DNA of 15,565 bases, from assembly GCA_037147235.1 (NCBI GenBank), contig JBAWVO010000146.1, forward strand, positions 1 to 15,565. The letters run 5' to 3'. Origin of the DNA: JANXQG01 sp037147235. Its GTDB lineage: Bacteria > Planctomycetota > Planctomycetia > Pirellulales > Thermoguttaceae. The notes beneath the pieces were generated by a model, which was not told the DNA's origin, made no database searches, and worked only from the letters and a program-made list of their open reading frames with translations. Positions 7,543 to 14,401 of the stretch are shown here, one piece after another. Position numbers and translations under genes: made by a program. Numbering within the stretch: the stretch's first letter is position 1; every line of letters begins with the position of its first letter.

Positions 7543-7563
7543 AAATCCGAAATCCGAAATCCG
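7543..7563. repeat. Heptad array AAATCCG x3
   Basis: Three exact copies of AAATCCG stand in the enolase-psd divergent gap, followed by a partial AATGACG-like unit. It shares the 7-base period of the other arrays but not their sequence. Confidence 0.85.
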
Positions 7564-7568
7564 AATGA

Positions 7569-7703
7569 CGAAAGGGCTTTCCTCCGGGTTTGCTGACGAT
7601 TGTGGTGCGGGCATCCCCGACTGCCCAAGATATTGTGAAAAACTAGGCAGGCGAGGAGCCCGCACCACAAACTCAGCTTAAGGCCCGAAAAGGCTTTCCT
7701 CCG
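7569..7703. repeat. Palindromic element flanked by an 18-base direct repeat
   Basis: An outer perfect 13-bp stem, TTGTGGTGCGGGC (7600-7612) with GCCCGCACCACAA (7658-7670), extends inward with one bulge and two mismatches to a total of about 25 bp (arms 7600-7625 and 7646-7670) around a 20-base AT-rich loop. Outside it, CGAAAGGGCTTTCCTCCG (7569-7586) recurs as CGAAAAGGCTTTCCTCCG (7686-7703), 17 of 18 identical. The direct repeats stand 13 and 15 bases away from the palindrome ends, so they are not a simple target duplication. The location between divergent starts argues against a terminator; a dispersed palindromic repeat, a small mobile remnant or a regulatory cruciform are the options. Together with the heptad array at 7543-7563 this fills most of the 309-base gap. 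Confidence 0.75.
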
Positions 7704-7765
7704 CCTTCCTCCTTCCGTATTCGGCTTGGCTGGGGTATTATGGAGGGAATGCAGGGATTTGTTTT

Positions 7766-8752
7766 ATGAATGACAGCCAAATTGGACAGAATATGTCAAC
7801 CAGAGCCGAGCCTCGGCCGCTGCCGGAAAATATTCGCAGTGTGCAACCGGGGGGGGGGACCTGTTATCGGATCGAACTTGCTTGGGGACGATGGCGGCGG
7901 TGGTGGTTAACTCATTTTCGGCCCGGCTATGTGAAGAGGATGGCCGAGCTTCGGCAGGGCGATTGCCACGGCGCGCCGCACGAGGTCATCGATTCGCGGG
8001 ATTTGAAATATTGCCGCAATGTTTGCGGTTGCTCCTGGGCGGAGGCCGACGATCGGTTTCGTTGGCGGAGGTTGATTCCCTTGGCACCTTGGGGAACGGC
8101 CGAATTGCTCCTTATGGGCGGTCCGCTCTTGGTTTTGACCATCCTGGCCGCCTTGTCGCCGTGGCCGTGGTGGTATCTCGCCTTGCCACCGGCAGTGATG
8201 CTGGGGTTTATCGTTTATTTCTTCCGTAATCCACCCCGCCGCGTGCCGCAGGAGCCAGGCCTATGGGTTTCTCCGGCGGACGGCACGATTGCCGAAATTA
8301 CCCAGTTGGCGCACGACGATTTTGTGGGGGGCCCGGCCGTCCGGATCGGTATCTTTCTTTCAATTTTTAACGTACATTTGAACCGGTCACCGGTAGCCGC
8401 ACGGGTGATTGCCCTGCGGTATTTGCCGGGCGAGTTCCTCAACGCCTTGCGGTCGGAAAGTGCCTTGCGAAACGAGAATATGTGGATCGCCCTGGAGGAA
8501 GACTTGCCGCCACACCGGCGATTTGTCGTGCGGCAAATTTCCGGTGCGATTGCCCGGCGGATCGTTTGCGACTTGCGGCCTAGCGAAGTGATCCCGCGGG
8601 GGCATGTTTTCGGCATGATCAAGCTCGGCTCGCGGACGGAACTGATTCTGCCCGCGGAGGGCGGACTGGAAGTGAAGGTCCGCATAGGGCAGAAAGTGAA
8701 AGCCGGGGCAACGGTTGTGGCGGAGTATAAAGAGTTAGAAGTTAGAAGTTAG
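7766..8752 (+). CDS. psd: Phosphatidylserine decarboxylase with N-terminal extension
   Basis: Converts phosphatidylserine to phosphatidylethanolamine with a self-made pyruvoyl group. The catalytic part (about 148-328) shows the family marks: YFFRNPPRRVP (151-161), SPADGT (169-174), FLSIFNVHLNRSPV (197-210), RNENMW (235-240) and FGMIKLGSRTELILP (282-296). G288-S289 in LGS is the expected self-cleavage site, giving a short alpha chain starting with pyruvoyl-289. Residues 112-150 form two adjacent hydrophobic segments. The first 100 residues are an extra domain with GDCHGAPHEVIDSRDLKYCR and CGC at 87-89. ATG at 7766 has AGGGA eight bases upstream; M10 is an alternative. A TATTAT (7736-7741) could be a -10 box. 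The last codons (KELEVRS and stop) are made by the heptad array. pssA, which makes its substrate, follows 82 bases later. Confidence 0.95.
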   Translation: MNDSQIGQNMSTRAEPRPLPENIRSVQPGGGTCYRIELAWGRWRRWWLTHFRPGYVKRMAELRQGDCHGAPHEVIDSRDLKYCRNVCGCSWAEADDRFRWRRLIPLAPWGTAELLLMGGPLLVLTILAALSPWPWWYLALPPAVMLGFIVYFFRNPPRRVPQEPGLWVSPADGTIAEITQLAHDDFVGGPAVRIGIFLSIFNVHLNRSPVAARVIALRYLPGEFLNALRSESALRNENMWIALEEDLPPHRRFVVRQISGAIARRIVCDLRPSEVIPRGHVFGMIKLGSRTELILPAEGGLEVKVRIGQKVKAGATVVAEYKELEVRS

Positions 8753-8760
8753 AAGTTAGA
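8733..8760. repeat. Heptad array AGTTAGA x4 spanning the psd stop
   Basis: Four exact copies of AGTTAGA. The TAG stop of psd (8750-8752) lies in the third copy, and the C-terminal residues LEVRS are encoded by the array. Because the unit is 7 bases, gain or loss of a copy would change the C-terminal residues of psd and where it stops, but not its catalytic part. Confidence 0.95.
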
Positions 8761-8805
8761 ATAAAGAAAATAGGGAAGATTGCTTTTGTTTTCATAATCG
8801 TTTTT

Positions 8806-8826
8806 CCCAATCCCCAATCCCCAATC
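8806..8826. repeat. Heptad array CCCAATC x3 before pssA
   Basis: Three exact CCCAATC units end eight bases before the pssA start codon. The intervening bases are CCTTCCCC. No Shine-Dalgarno sequence is present. Confidence 0.9.
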
Positions 8827-8834
8827 CCTTCCCC

Positions 8835-9659
8835 ATGCGTTCGATCCGTACCTTCGCTATCCTGCCGACAATGTTCACGCTAGGGAACCTAGTTTGCGGG
8901 TTCTTTGCGATCGTGATTGCATCGCGAATACCAACGCCCACGCAGGAAGGCCTAGCGCAAACCTTGGCCGCCGACTCGATCAACTGCATGGATAGTGCAT
9001 GGCTGATTTTTCTGTCGATGGTTTTTGATGCGTTGGACGGCTACATTGCGCGGCTGTCGAAATCAACCAGCGAATTTGGGGCCGAGTTGGACAGCCTTTG
9101 CGACATGGTGGCCTTTGGCGTGGCCCCGGCATTCTTGCTGGTGAAGATGTGTCCGCAGTTTTCGTTTTTCCACAAGGAGGCGGTGTGGGTGATTGCGGCC
9201 TCGTTTGCCGCTTGCGCGGCGTTGCGACTGGCACGGTTCAACGTGGAGACGAGTGACGACGACGATCACATGAGTTTTCACGGTCTGCCCAGTCCGGCAG
9301 CCGCGGCGAGCTTGGCCGGGTTTGCCATCATGTTTTATACGCTCCGCAAAGAAGATAGTCCGCTGATGTTCGCGCGGCAGATCGATATCGGCATGCAGTT
9401 CGTACTCCCTTTTTTCGCCCTCTTGGCAGCCATGCTGATGGTCTCGCGAATCCCCTATCCCCACGTGGTGAATCAAGTTTTTCGTGGGCAGCGACCGCTC
9501 CGTCACCTGGTAGGCATTATTTTCAGTATCGTGGCGATCATGGTCTTTCGCGACTACGCCGTGTCGATCGTTTGCGTGACTTTCGTCCTTTACAGCCCCT
9601 TGCGGTACGCGTGGGAGAAAGTTGTGCAGCGAAAATATCAAGAGGAACGCATCTTTTGA
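8835..9659 (+). CDS. pssA: CDP-diacylglycerol-serine O-phosphatidyltransferase
   Basis: Joins CDP-diacylglycerol and serine to make phosphatidylserine and CMP at the inner membrane. The CDP-alcohol phosphotransferase signature is complete: D65-x2-D68-G69-x2-A72-R73-x8-G82-x3-D86-x3-D90. The 274-residue protein starts with the typical ILPTMFTLGNLVCGFFAIV helix (9-27) and has about seven to eight hydrophobic segments, with AALRLARFNVE and SFHGLPSPAA, also typical of the type II bacterial/archaeal-yeast PssA group, in the middle. The ATG at 8835 is preceded by CCTTCCCC and a heptad array, with no Shine-Dalgarno sequence; the start is fixed by the conserved N-terminal helix. Together with psd upstream it gives phosphatidylethanolamine, and the two are likely cotranscribed. 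Confidence 0.96.
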   Translation: MRSIRTFAILPTMFTLGNLVCGFFAIVIASRIPTPTQEGLAQTLAADSINCMDSAWLIFLSMVFDALDGYIARLSKSTSEFGAELDSLCDMVAFGVAPAFLLVKMCPQFSFFHKEAVWVIAASFAACAALRLARFNVETSDDDDHMSFHGLPSPAAAASLAGFAIMFYTLRKEDSPLMFARQIDIGMQFVLPFFALLAAMLMVSRIPYPHVVNQVFRGQRPLRHLVGIIFSIVAIMVFRDYAVSIVCVTFVLYSPLRYAWEKVVQRKYQEERIF

Positions 9660-9750
9660 TGCGAACGAAGCGCGAAGGACGAAATACCTAGACCAAAGAC
9701 TGGTGGATGGCTGAATTGCGAAGCCGCAAGCGGTCGCCCCAGAACTTTCC

Positions 9751-9771
9751 AATCCCTAATCCCTAATCCCT
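9751..9771. repeat. Heptad array AATCCCT x3 before ribE
   Basis: Three exact AATCCCT units followed by a run of C and CTTCCCC up to the ribE ATG. The remainder of the 128-base gap (9660-9750) holds no gene and no recognisable FMN riboswitch. Confidence 0.9.
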
Positions 9772-9787
9772 ACCCCCCCCCTTCCCC

Positions 9788-10417
9788 ATGTTCTCTGGAA
9801 TTGTTGAAGCCCTTGGCACCGTGAGCGAAATCCGTGCGGAGCCGCCCGGTTGCTGGTTGATTGTTCGTGAAGCCAAGATTGCCGCGGAAACGGCGGTTGC
9901 GGACAGTATCTGCGTGAACGGCTGCTGCCTGACCGTTGTGGCGGTCGATCGCAATACATTTGCCTTCCAGGCCGGGCCGGAGACGCTCGCCCGGACGAAT
10001 TTAGGCGAGTTAAAGCCGGGAAGTCCGGTGAATCTGGAACGGGCACTGGCCGTTAATGCGCGGCTGGGAGGGCATTTCGTGAGCGGCCATATCGATGGCC
10101 TCGGTACGCTGCTGGAGCGGATCGACTCGGGCGACTGGTCCACCTTCTGGTTCTCGGTACCGCGGGCGTTGGCCCGGCAAATGGCATCGAAAGGCTCGAT
10201 CGCCATTGATGGCGTAAGCCTGACCATCGTCGGCAGCGAGCCGGATCGTTTCAGCGTGGCCCTGATTCCATTCACGCTGGCCGTGACGACGCTCGGTACG
10301 CTGGCTGTTGGCGGCAAGGTGAATTTGGAGACCGACCTATTAGCGAAGTATGTGCAGCGGCTGGCGGAAGCAGAGAATTGGCCGCCAGTCGGAAGCGGAC
10401 GGAGGATTGCAAATTGA
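9788..10417 (+). CDS. ribE: Riboflavin synthase, alpha chain
   Basis: Dismutates two molecules of 6,7-dimethyl-8-ribityllumazine into riboflavin and the pyrimidinedione that feeds back to lumazine synthase. The 209-residue protein has the family's two lumazine-binding barrels. The first opens MFSGIVEALGTV and contains SICVNGCCLTVVAVD (40-54) and ETLARTNL (65-72). The second has GGHFVSGHIDGLG (94-106), SIAIDGVSLTIV (136-147) and the signature ending VNLETDLLAKYVQRL (178-192), followed by a short tail. The catalytic N-terminal part is conserved (S3 replaces the commoner Thr). The start has the same CCTTCCCC-ATG context as pssA and no Shine-Dalgarno sequence. The stop TGA is formed inside a heptad array. 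No other rib gene is in view, so the riboflavin pathway is scattered. Confidence 0.97.
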   Translation: MFSGIVEALGTVSEIRAEPPGCWLIVREAKIAAETAVADSICVNGCCLTVVAVDRNTFAFQAGPETLARTNLGELKPGSPVNLERALAVNARLGGHFVSGHIDGLGTLLERIDSGDWSTFWFSVPRALARQMASKGSIAIDGVSLTIVGSEPDRFSVALIPFTLAVTTLGTLAVGGKVNLETDLLAKYVQRLAEAENWPPVGSGRRIAN

Positions 10418-10589
10418 AAATTGCAAATTGCAAATTGCAAAATGAGAACAGGCACAGCGGATTGGCCCTGCTGCTTCGTCTTGCGCCGCTGCTGGTCATT
10501 CTGTTCTCGTCGCTTCAAACACGCCGTCCCCGCATGCTTCCCTCCAATTTTCAATTTTCAATTTTCAATTTTCAATTTGCAATTCCTCC
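10401..10589. repeat. Two facing heptad arrays forming a long inverted repeat
   Basis: Left array 10406-10440 is ATTGCAA, ATTGAAA, then ATTGCAA three times. Right array 10545-10584 is CAATTTT four times, CAATTTG and CAATT. They are reverse complements: 10406-10423 and 10566-10583 match perfectly over 18 bases, and with GGAGG/CCTCC added (one bulged T) the outer arms reach 23 bases. The match continues inward to about 40 bases with isolated A-C mismatches. The left array contains the ribE stop codon and the right one ends seven bases before rsmA. The unpaired middle (about 10444-10543) shows no gene. In RNA the whole ribE-rsmA spacer could fold into one long stem. Confidence 0.85.
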
Positions 10590-10591
10590 CC

Positions 10592-11509
10592 ATGCAGCCT
10601 GATTCTCCCGACAATCCATCCCCCGACAAGCAGACGCTTTCCTTCCTGCTGCGCCGTTTCCAGCAGGCCGGGATCAAGCCGCGCACCGACCTGGGCCAGA
10701 ACTTCATGATCGACATGAACCTGCAGCAGATGCTGCTGGATACGGCTCGGATAGGGCCTGACGACGTCGTGCTGGAGGTCGGCACGGGCACCGGCGGTCT
10801 GACGAAGCAGATCGCCCCTTTAGCGGCCGCGGTGGTGAGCGTGGAAGTCGATCGCGACTTGCACCAACTGGCCGGCGAGGAACTTTTTTATACCCCTAAC
10901 GTGACCCTCTTGCACACCGACGTACTGAAGACCAAGAGCCAGATCGAGCCGACCGTTCTTGAAGCGGTCCAGCGGCAGTTGGAGGCGGGTCCAGGACGGC
11001 GGTGGAAACTTGTGGCCAACCTCCCCTATAACGTGGCCACGCCGTTGATCGCGAACCTGCTTACCCTGGATTGCCCACCGTGTACGATGACCGTCACCGT
11101 GCAGAAGGAGGTGGCCGACCGGATCGTTGCCCGACCGGGATCGAAGGACTACGGGGCGCTGGCCATCTGGATTCAGAGCCAGTGCCGCACGGAGATCGTT
11201 CGTGTGTTGGCGCCGTCGGTTTTCTGGCCGCGTCCCAGGGTTTCGTCGGCCTTCGTTCAGATTACGCTCGACGAAACGCTCCGGCAGCGGATTCCCGATC
11301 GAGTTTTTTTCCACGAGTTCGTGCGATCGATGTTCCTTCATCGCCGCAAGGCGCTGCGCAGCGAACTGCTCAGCGCACAGAAGGAGTTCAATAAATCCCA
11401 GGTCGATGAACTGCTGGCTGGATTGGGGCTGGAACCCACCGAGCGGGCCGAGCGACTGGATCCCGAAGAAATGCTCCGCCTTTGCGAGGCCGTCCGAAAA
11501 GAGAAATGA
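10592..11509 (+). CDS. rsmA: 16S rRNA (adenine-N6,N6)-dimethyltransferase
   Basis: Dimethylates two adjacent adenines near the 3' end of 16S rRNA during small-subunit maturation (KsgA). The 305-residue protein has the expected order: TDLGQNFMID (32-41), the SAM motif VVLEVGTGTGGLT (59-71), the acidic residue E85 in VSVEVD, NLPYNVATPL (143-152, the target-base motif), VTVQKEVADRIVA (168-180), DYGALAIWIQ and FWPRPRVSSAFV (211-222), then FVRSMFLHRRKALRS in the C-terminal domain. The ATG at 10592 was chosen over the upstream open frame, which consists only of translated heptad repeats; the start context is TCCTCCCC-ATG. It converges on the TPR gene with only 20 bases between stops. Confidence 0.96.
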   Translation: MQPDSPDNPSPDKQTLSFLLRRFQQAGIKPRTDLGQNFMIDMNLQQMLLDTARIGPDDVVLEVGTGTGGLTKQIAPLAAAVVSVEVDRDLHQLAGEELFYTPNVTLLHTDVLKTKSQIEPTVLEAVQRQLEAGPGRRWKLVANLPYNVATPLIANLLTLDCPPCTMTVTVQKEVADRIVARPGSKDYGALAIWIQSQCRTEIVRVLAPSVFWPRPRVSSAFVQITLDETLRQRIPDRVFFHEFVRSMFLHRRKALRSELLSAQKEFNKSQVDELLAGLGLEPTERAERLDPEEMLRLCEAVRKEK

Positions 11510-11529
11510 GTCGCAAGGGGCATGCGATT
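11509..11529. terminator. Short bidirectional hairpin between rsmA and the TPR gene
   Basis: TCGCA (11511-11515) pairs with TGCGA (11523-11527) around AGGGGCA, extended by a G-T and an A-T pair, exactly between the two converging stop codons. On the minus strand it is followed by a pyrimidine-rich stretch with CTCTTTTC, which makes it more convincing as the end of the TPR transcript. Confidence 0.35.
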
Positions 11530-14397
11530 TCAGTCGTTCTTCTGCAGCAACTCCGCGGTCGCATGATATTGGTGCTGCTCGTAGAACGGAATCTGTTCGA
11601 GGGTCAACTCTTGCTGGTTGTGGGCTTCCTCCCAAGCCTCCAGAGCCGATTCGGTGTCGCCGGCGGCGCGACACGCCCGGGCGAGGTGGTAGAGTCGCAG
11701 GCCGGTGGGATTGTTGCCGACCGAGCGGCGCAATTCATCCACGGCCTCGTCGAACCGGCCCGCGGCATGGAGCGCAACACCCCGTGTGTCCAAGAACTCG
11801 GGACACGGCCCGATCAACTCCATCGCCCGCTCGGTAAGTTCCAGTGCTCGGCGGACATCTTCTTGACTGATGGCGAGGAAATAGGCCAGATTGTTGCACG
11901 CCAAGGCTCGCTGTTCCGCCGGTACGTCGGGCTGCTCGATCAGTTGGCCGTAGATTTCGCAAAACTCGGGATAGCGGCCTTCCAGCTCGCGGAAATTCGC
12001 CAGAAGGAGGTTGAGCTGAACGGACCTTCCCTGCGAACCTGTTGCCCGCTGAAACCACGCCTCAATGCGTTGAAAAACTTCGGGGTCGGCTTCATCGTGG
12101 TGTTGGCGCAACACCTGCAAGGCGACGCCGAGCACTTCTTCCGGAGGAAGATACTCCATGGCCGCCTCGCATCGGTCGAGTGCTTCGTCCAGAGAGCGAA
12201 AATGGGCCAAAAAACCGGCCAGAAAAAGGTTGCCGCGCCCCGGCTCCGCTTCGGCCAACCCGCGAACAACCGCCTCGACGGCATACTCCTCATCGAGCTG
12301 GCCGAGCATTTGGCCCGCGGCGGGTTCGTGGTGAATGGCCTGACGATAGTCAGAGATCGCTTGGTCGTAATCGCCCGTGTTGACCCAGACATTGGCTCGG
12401 CCAGCGTACGCGGCTGCAAAATCCGGCGCCAAACGGATGGCATCGTTGTAACTAATCATGGCCTCGCCGGATGCGCCGACTTGATCGAGCAATCTGGCCC
12501 GTAGAAAATGAGCTGGCGCGTACTTTGCATCGCAGCGGATAGCCGCCTCGCAATCCTCGATTGCCCGCGAGTGTTCGCCCACATGGAGCCAGGCCACCGC
12601 CCGGCTACAATACGCGGGCGTGAACTCGGGATAGAGCCGAATGGCCTCGCTGAAATCGTCCAGGGCAGCGCGGTGATCCTCCAGCGTCCCGTAGGCGTTG
12701 CCGCGGTGCAGGTAGAGCAGCGGCGACTCGGGAAGCTGTCGGACTGCCTGGTTGAAATCGCTGAGGGCCTCGCGGAAGAGTCCCAGTCGCGTGCGAACCA
12801 TTCCTCGCGCACTAAGTGCTTCAACGTACCCGGGCACCACCCGCAGCGCCTGGTTGCAGTCGAGCATGGCCTGAGCCAACCGGTTCTCGATGGCGTGGAT
12901 GTTGGCGCGGCAGAGGAACGCCGAGATGCAGCCCGAGTCAAGCTGAATCGCCTTCTCGCAATCGGCTAGGGCAGCAGCGTAATCTTCCAAACGCATAAGG
13001 ACCGATGCCCGGGAAGAGTAAGATTCCGCATGACCTGGATTCAGATGCAGTACGGCCGAGAAGTCGGCCAGCGACGCTTCAAAATCGGCCTTAATTTGTT
13101 CCGTGGTACAAGGGCGATCACGATACACGTGGGCGCGGAGGAACAGTGCCTCGGGATGGTGCGGATCGAGCAACAGCGCGTGGTTTAGATCCTCCATCGC
13201 TTTATCGAACATGCTACAGGTTGCCAGCAGTCTGGCCCTTGCGAGGAGCCAATTCGGTTCGTCCGGCTCAAGTTCAACCGCCGAGGTGGCGTCGGCGAGG
13301 GCGCGGTCCAGATTCCCCAAGGCAAAGAACGTCCAAGCCCGTGCGATGATCGCATGGGTCCATCGCGGCGTCCGCCAGACGGTTTCGTTGAAATCCTCCA
13401 GGGCTTTCTCGTGGTTCCCGGCCATGCGGTAGCAGATGCCGCGAGCCAGGTGGGCCTGGGCAACCTCATTCCCTAGATCGATCTGCCGGGTGAAGTCGGC
13501 GATGGCCAGGTCGAACTCTCCTTGGCTGCGGTAGATCTCTGCTCGATGGCCATGGAGCGTTCCGCTTTGGGGACAAAGCCGAATCTGTTCCGCAATCTCG
13601 TCAAGCGTGTACTGGCCTTCGTGGAGGTTGCCCTGCGCCTTGGTCGCCGGGGCGGCGGGGAACGCTTTGAACCAAACGCGGCGTAGGGCCGTCCTGGACA
13701 GCAAGGCGAATCGTCTCACTTTTAGCCAAAGGATCTGCCAACGCGGTAGTGGCTGGGGGGGCGACGTCGATTCCGAGTTGTGCAGAACCGCTGCAAAACG
13801 ACGCGGACACTCGATGTAGAAACAGGATCCGAGTCGATGGCGGAAGGAATCTCGCAGATCGTTTGAACCACCCTTGACCAGACAGTAGGCCAGCAGTGCC
13901 ACAGGCCCTTCGCGAACCGGCGGCCGAGGTATCGACTCAAGTCGGTATTTGATGTCGGCCAGCGGGGCCGGGGCCAGCAGGGCCGGCCGAAACTCGACGT
14001 CGACTAGGACTTCCCCTTCCGGCAAGATCGCCAGAGCCGCACAAAAGTCCATTCCTGGGGTATCAGGAAGATGGGCAAGAACGTCGTCGATCGTCCGCAT
14101 CACCGCTCGCACGTAATGATCCAGGGATTCCGCACGAATACGGCGACCCAACTCGGCCGCTTCGGTCAATAGGTGTACTTGCGGGCTCGGCTTTTGCCCC
14201 GGCAGGTGGTGGTCGAATGCCTCTTCGGCTGGATGGACCTTCTGGAATGCCGCTGGCTCTTCCTCCTGTAATTGCCGGATTTCTCCGAGGGAAGGTACCG
14301 ACAAGACCAATCCACATTCGCAGTGTAGCTGCGTGCCGGCCTGCCCCGCATGGAGCGGGATTTCACGTCCACATGTACAACGAATGGAAAACGCCAT
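11530..14397 (-). CDS. TPR-repeat protein with N-terminal CxCG zinc ribbon
   Basis: A 955-residue protein. Residues 7-28 carry C7-x-C9-G and C26-x-C28-G, a likely four-cysteine zinc site of a kind common in planctomycete proteins. Residues 80-200 are a globular segment of no recognised family (VALLAYCLVKGGSNDLRDSF near 166-185). Basic, partly hydrophobic residues 219-246 follow. From about 278 to 692 there are roughly twelve 34-residue TPR units (for example AYCSRAVAWLHVGEHSRAIE at 595-614), then a less regular helical region and further TPR-like units up to the C-terminus. No signal peptide is seen, so it is probably a cytosolic scaffold, but the partner is unknown. ATG at 14395-14397 is fixed by the CxC motif just after it. 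There is no Shine-Dalgarno sequence; the upstream bases belong to an inserted element's target duplication. Confidence 0.92.
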   Translation of the reverse strand: MAFSIRCTCGREIPLHAGQAGTQLHCECGLVLSVPSLGEIRQLQEEEPAAFQKVHPAEEAFDHHLPGQKPSPQVHLLTEAAELGRRIRAESLDHYVRAVMRTIDDVLAHLPDTPGMDFCAALAILPEGEVLVDVEFRPALLAPAPLADIKYRLESIPRPPVREGPVALLAYCLVKGGSNDLRDSFRHRLGSCFYIECPRRFAAVLHNSESTSPPQPLPRWQILWLKVRRFALLSRTALRRVWFKAFPAAPATKAQGNLHEGQYTLDEIAEQIRLCPQSGTLHGHRAEIYRSQGEFDLAIADFTRQIDLGNEVAQAHLARGICYRMAGNHEKALEDFNETVWRTPRWTHAIIARAWTFFALGNLDRALADATSAVELEPDEPNWLLARARLLATCSMFDKAMEDLNHALLLDPHHPEALFLRAHVYRDRPCTTEQIKADFEASLADFSAVLHLNPGHAESYSSRASVLMRLEDYAAALADCEKAIQLDSGCISAFLCRANIHAIENRLAQAMLDCNQALRVVPGYVEALSARGMVRTRLGLFREALSDFNQAVRQLPESPLLYLHRGNAYGTLEDHRAALDDFSEAIRLYPEFTPAYCSRAVAWLHVGEHSRAIEDCEAAIRCDAKYAPAHFLRARLLDQVGASGEAMISYNDAIRLAPDFAAAYAGRANVWVNTGDYDQAISDYRQAIHHEPAAGQMLGQLDEEYAVEAVVRGLAEAEPGRGNLFLAGFLAHFRSLDEALDRCEAAMEYLPPEEVLGVALQVLRQHHDEADPEVFQRIEAWFQRATGSQGRSVQLNLLLANFRELEGRYPEFCEIYGQLIEQPDVPAEQRALACNNLAYFLAISQEDVRRALELTERAMELIGPCPEFLDTRGVALHAAGRFDEAVDELRRSVGNNPTGLRLYHLARACRAAGDTESALEAWEEAHNQQELTLEQIPFYEQHQYHATAELLQKND

Positions 14398-14401
14398 GAT
14401 A

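Noticed and set aside
7749..7769. Six-codon leader peptide (MQGFVL) overlapping the psd start
   Set aside because: GGAGGG is only one base from its ATG, too close to serve it, and so short a frame is expected by chance.
9660..9787. Possible FMN riboswitch before ribE
   Set aside because: The gap is only 128 bases, a third of it repeat and poly-C, and none of the conserved FMN-element blocks is visible.
233..10584. CRISPR array
   Set aside because: The repeats are contiguous 7- to 9-base units without unique spacers, and no cas gene is present.
10421..10591. Longer N-terminus for rsmA
   Set aside because: The extra residues are translated heptad repeats, starting at a TTG inside the array, and the family's N-terminus is complete from 10592.
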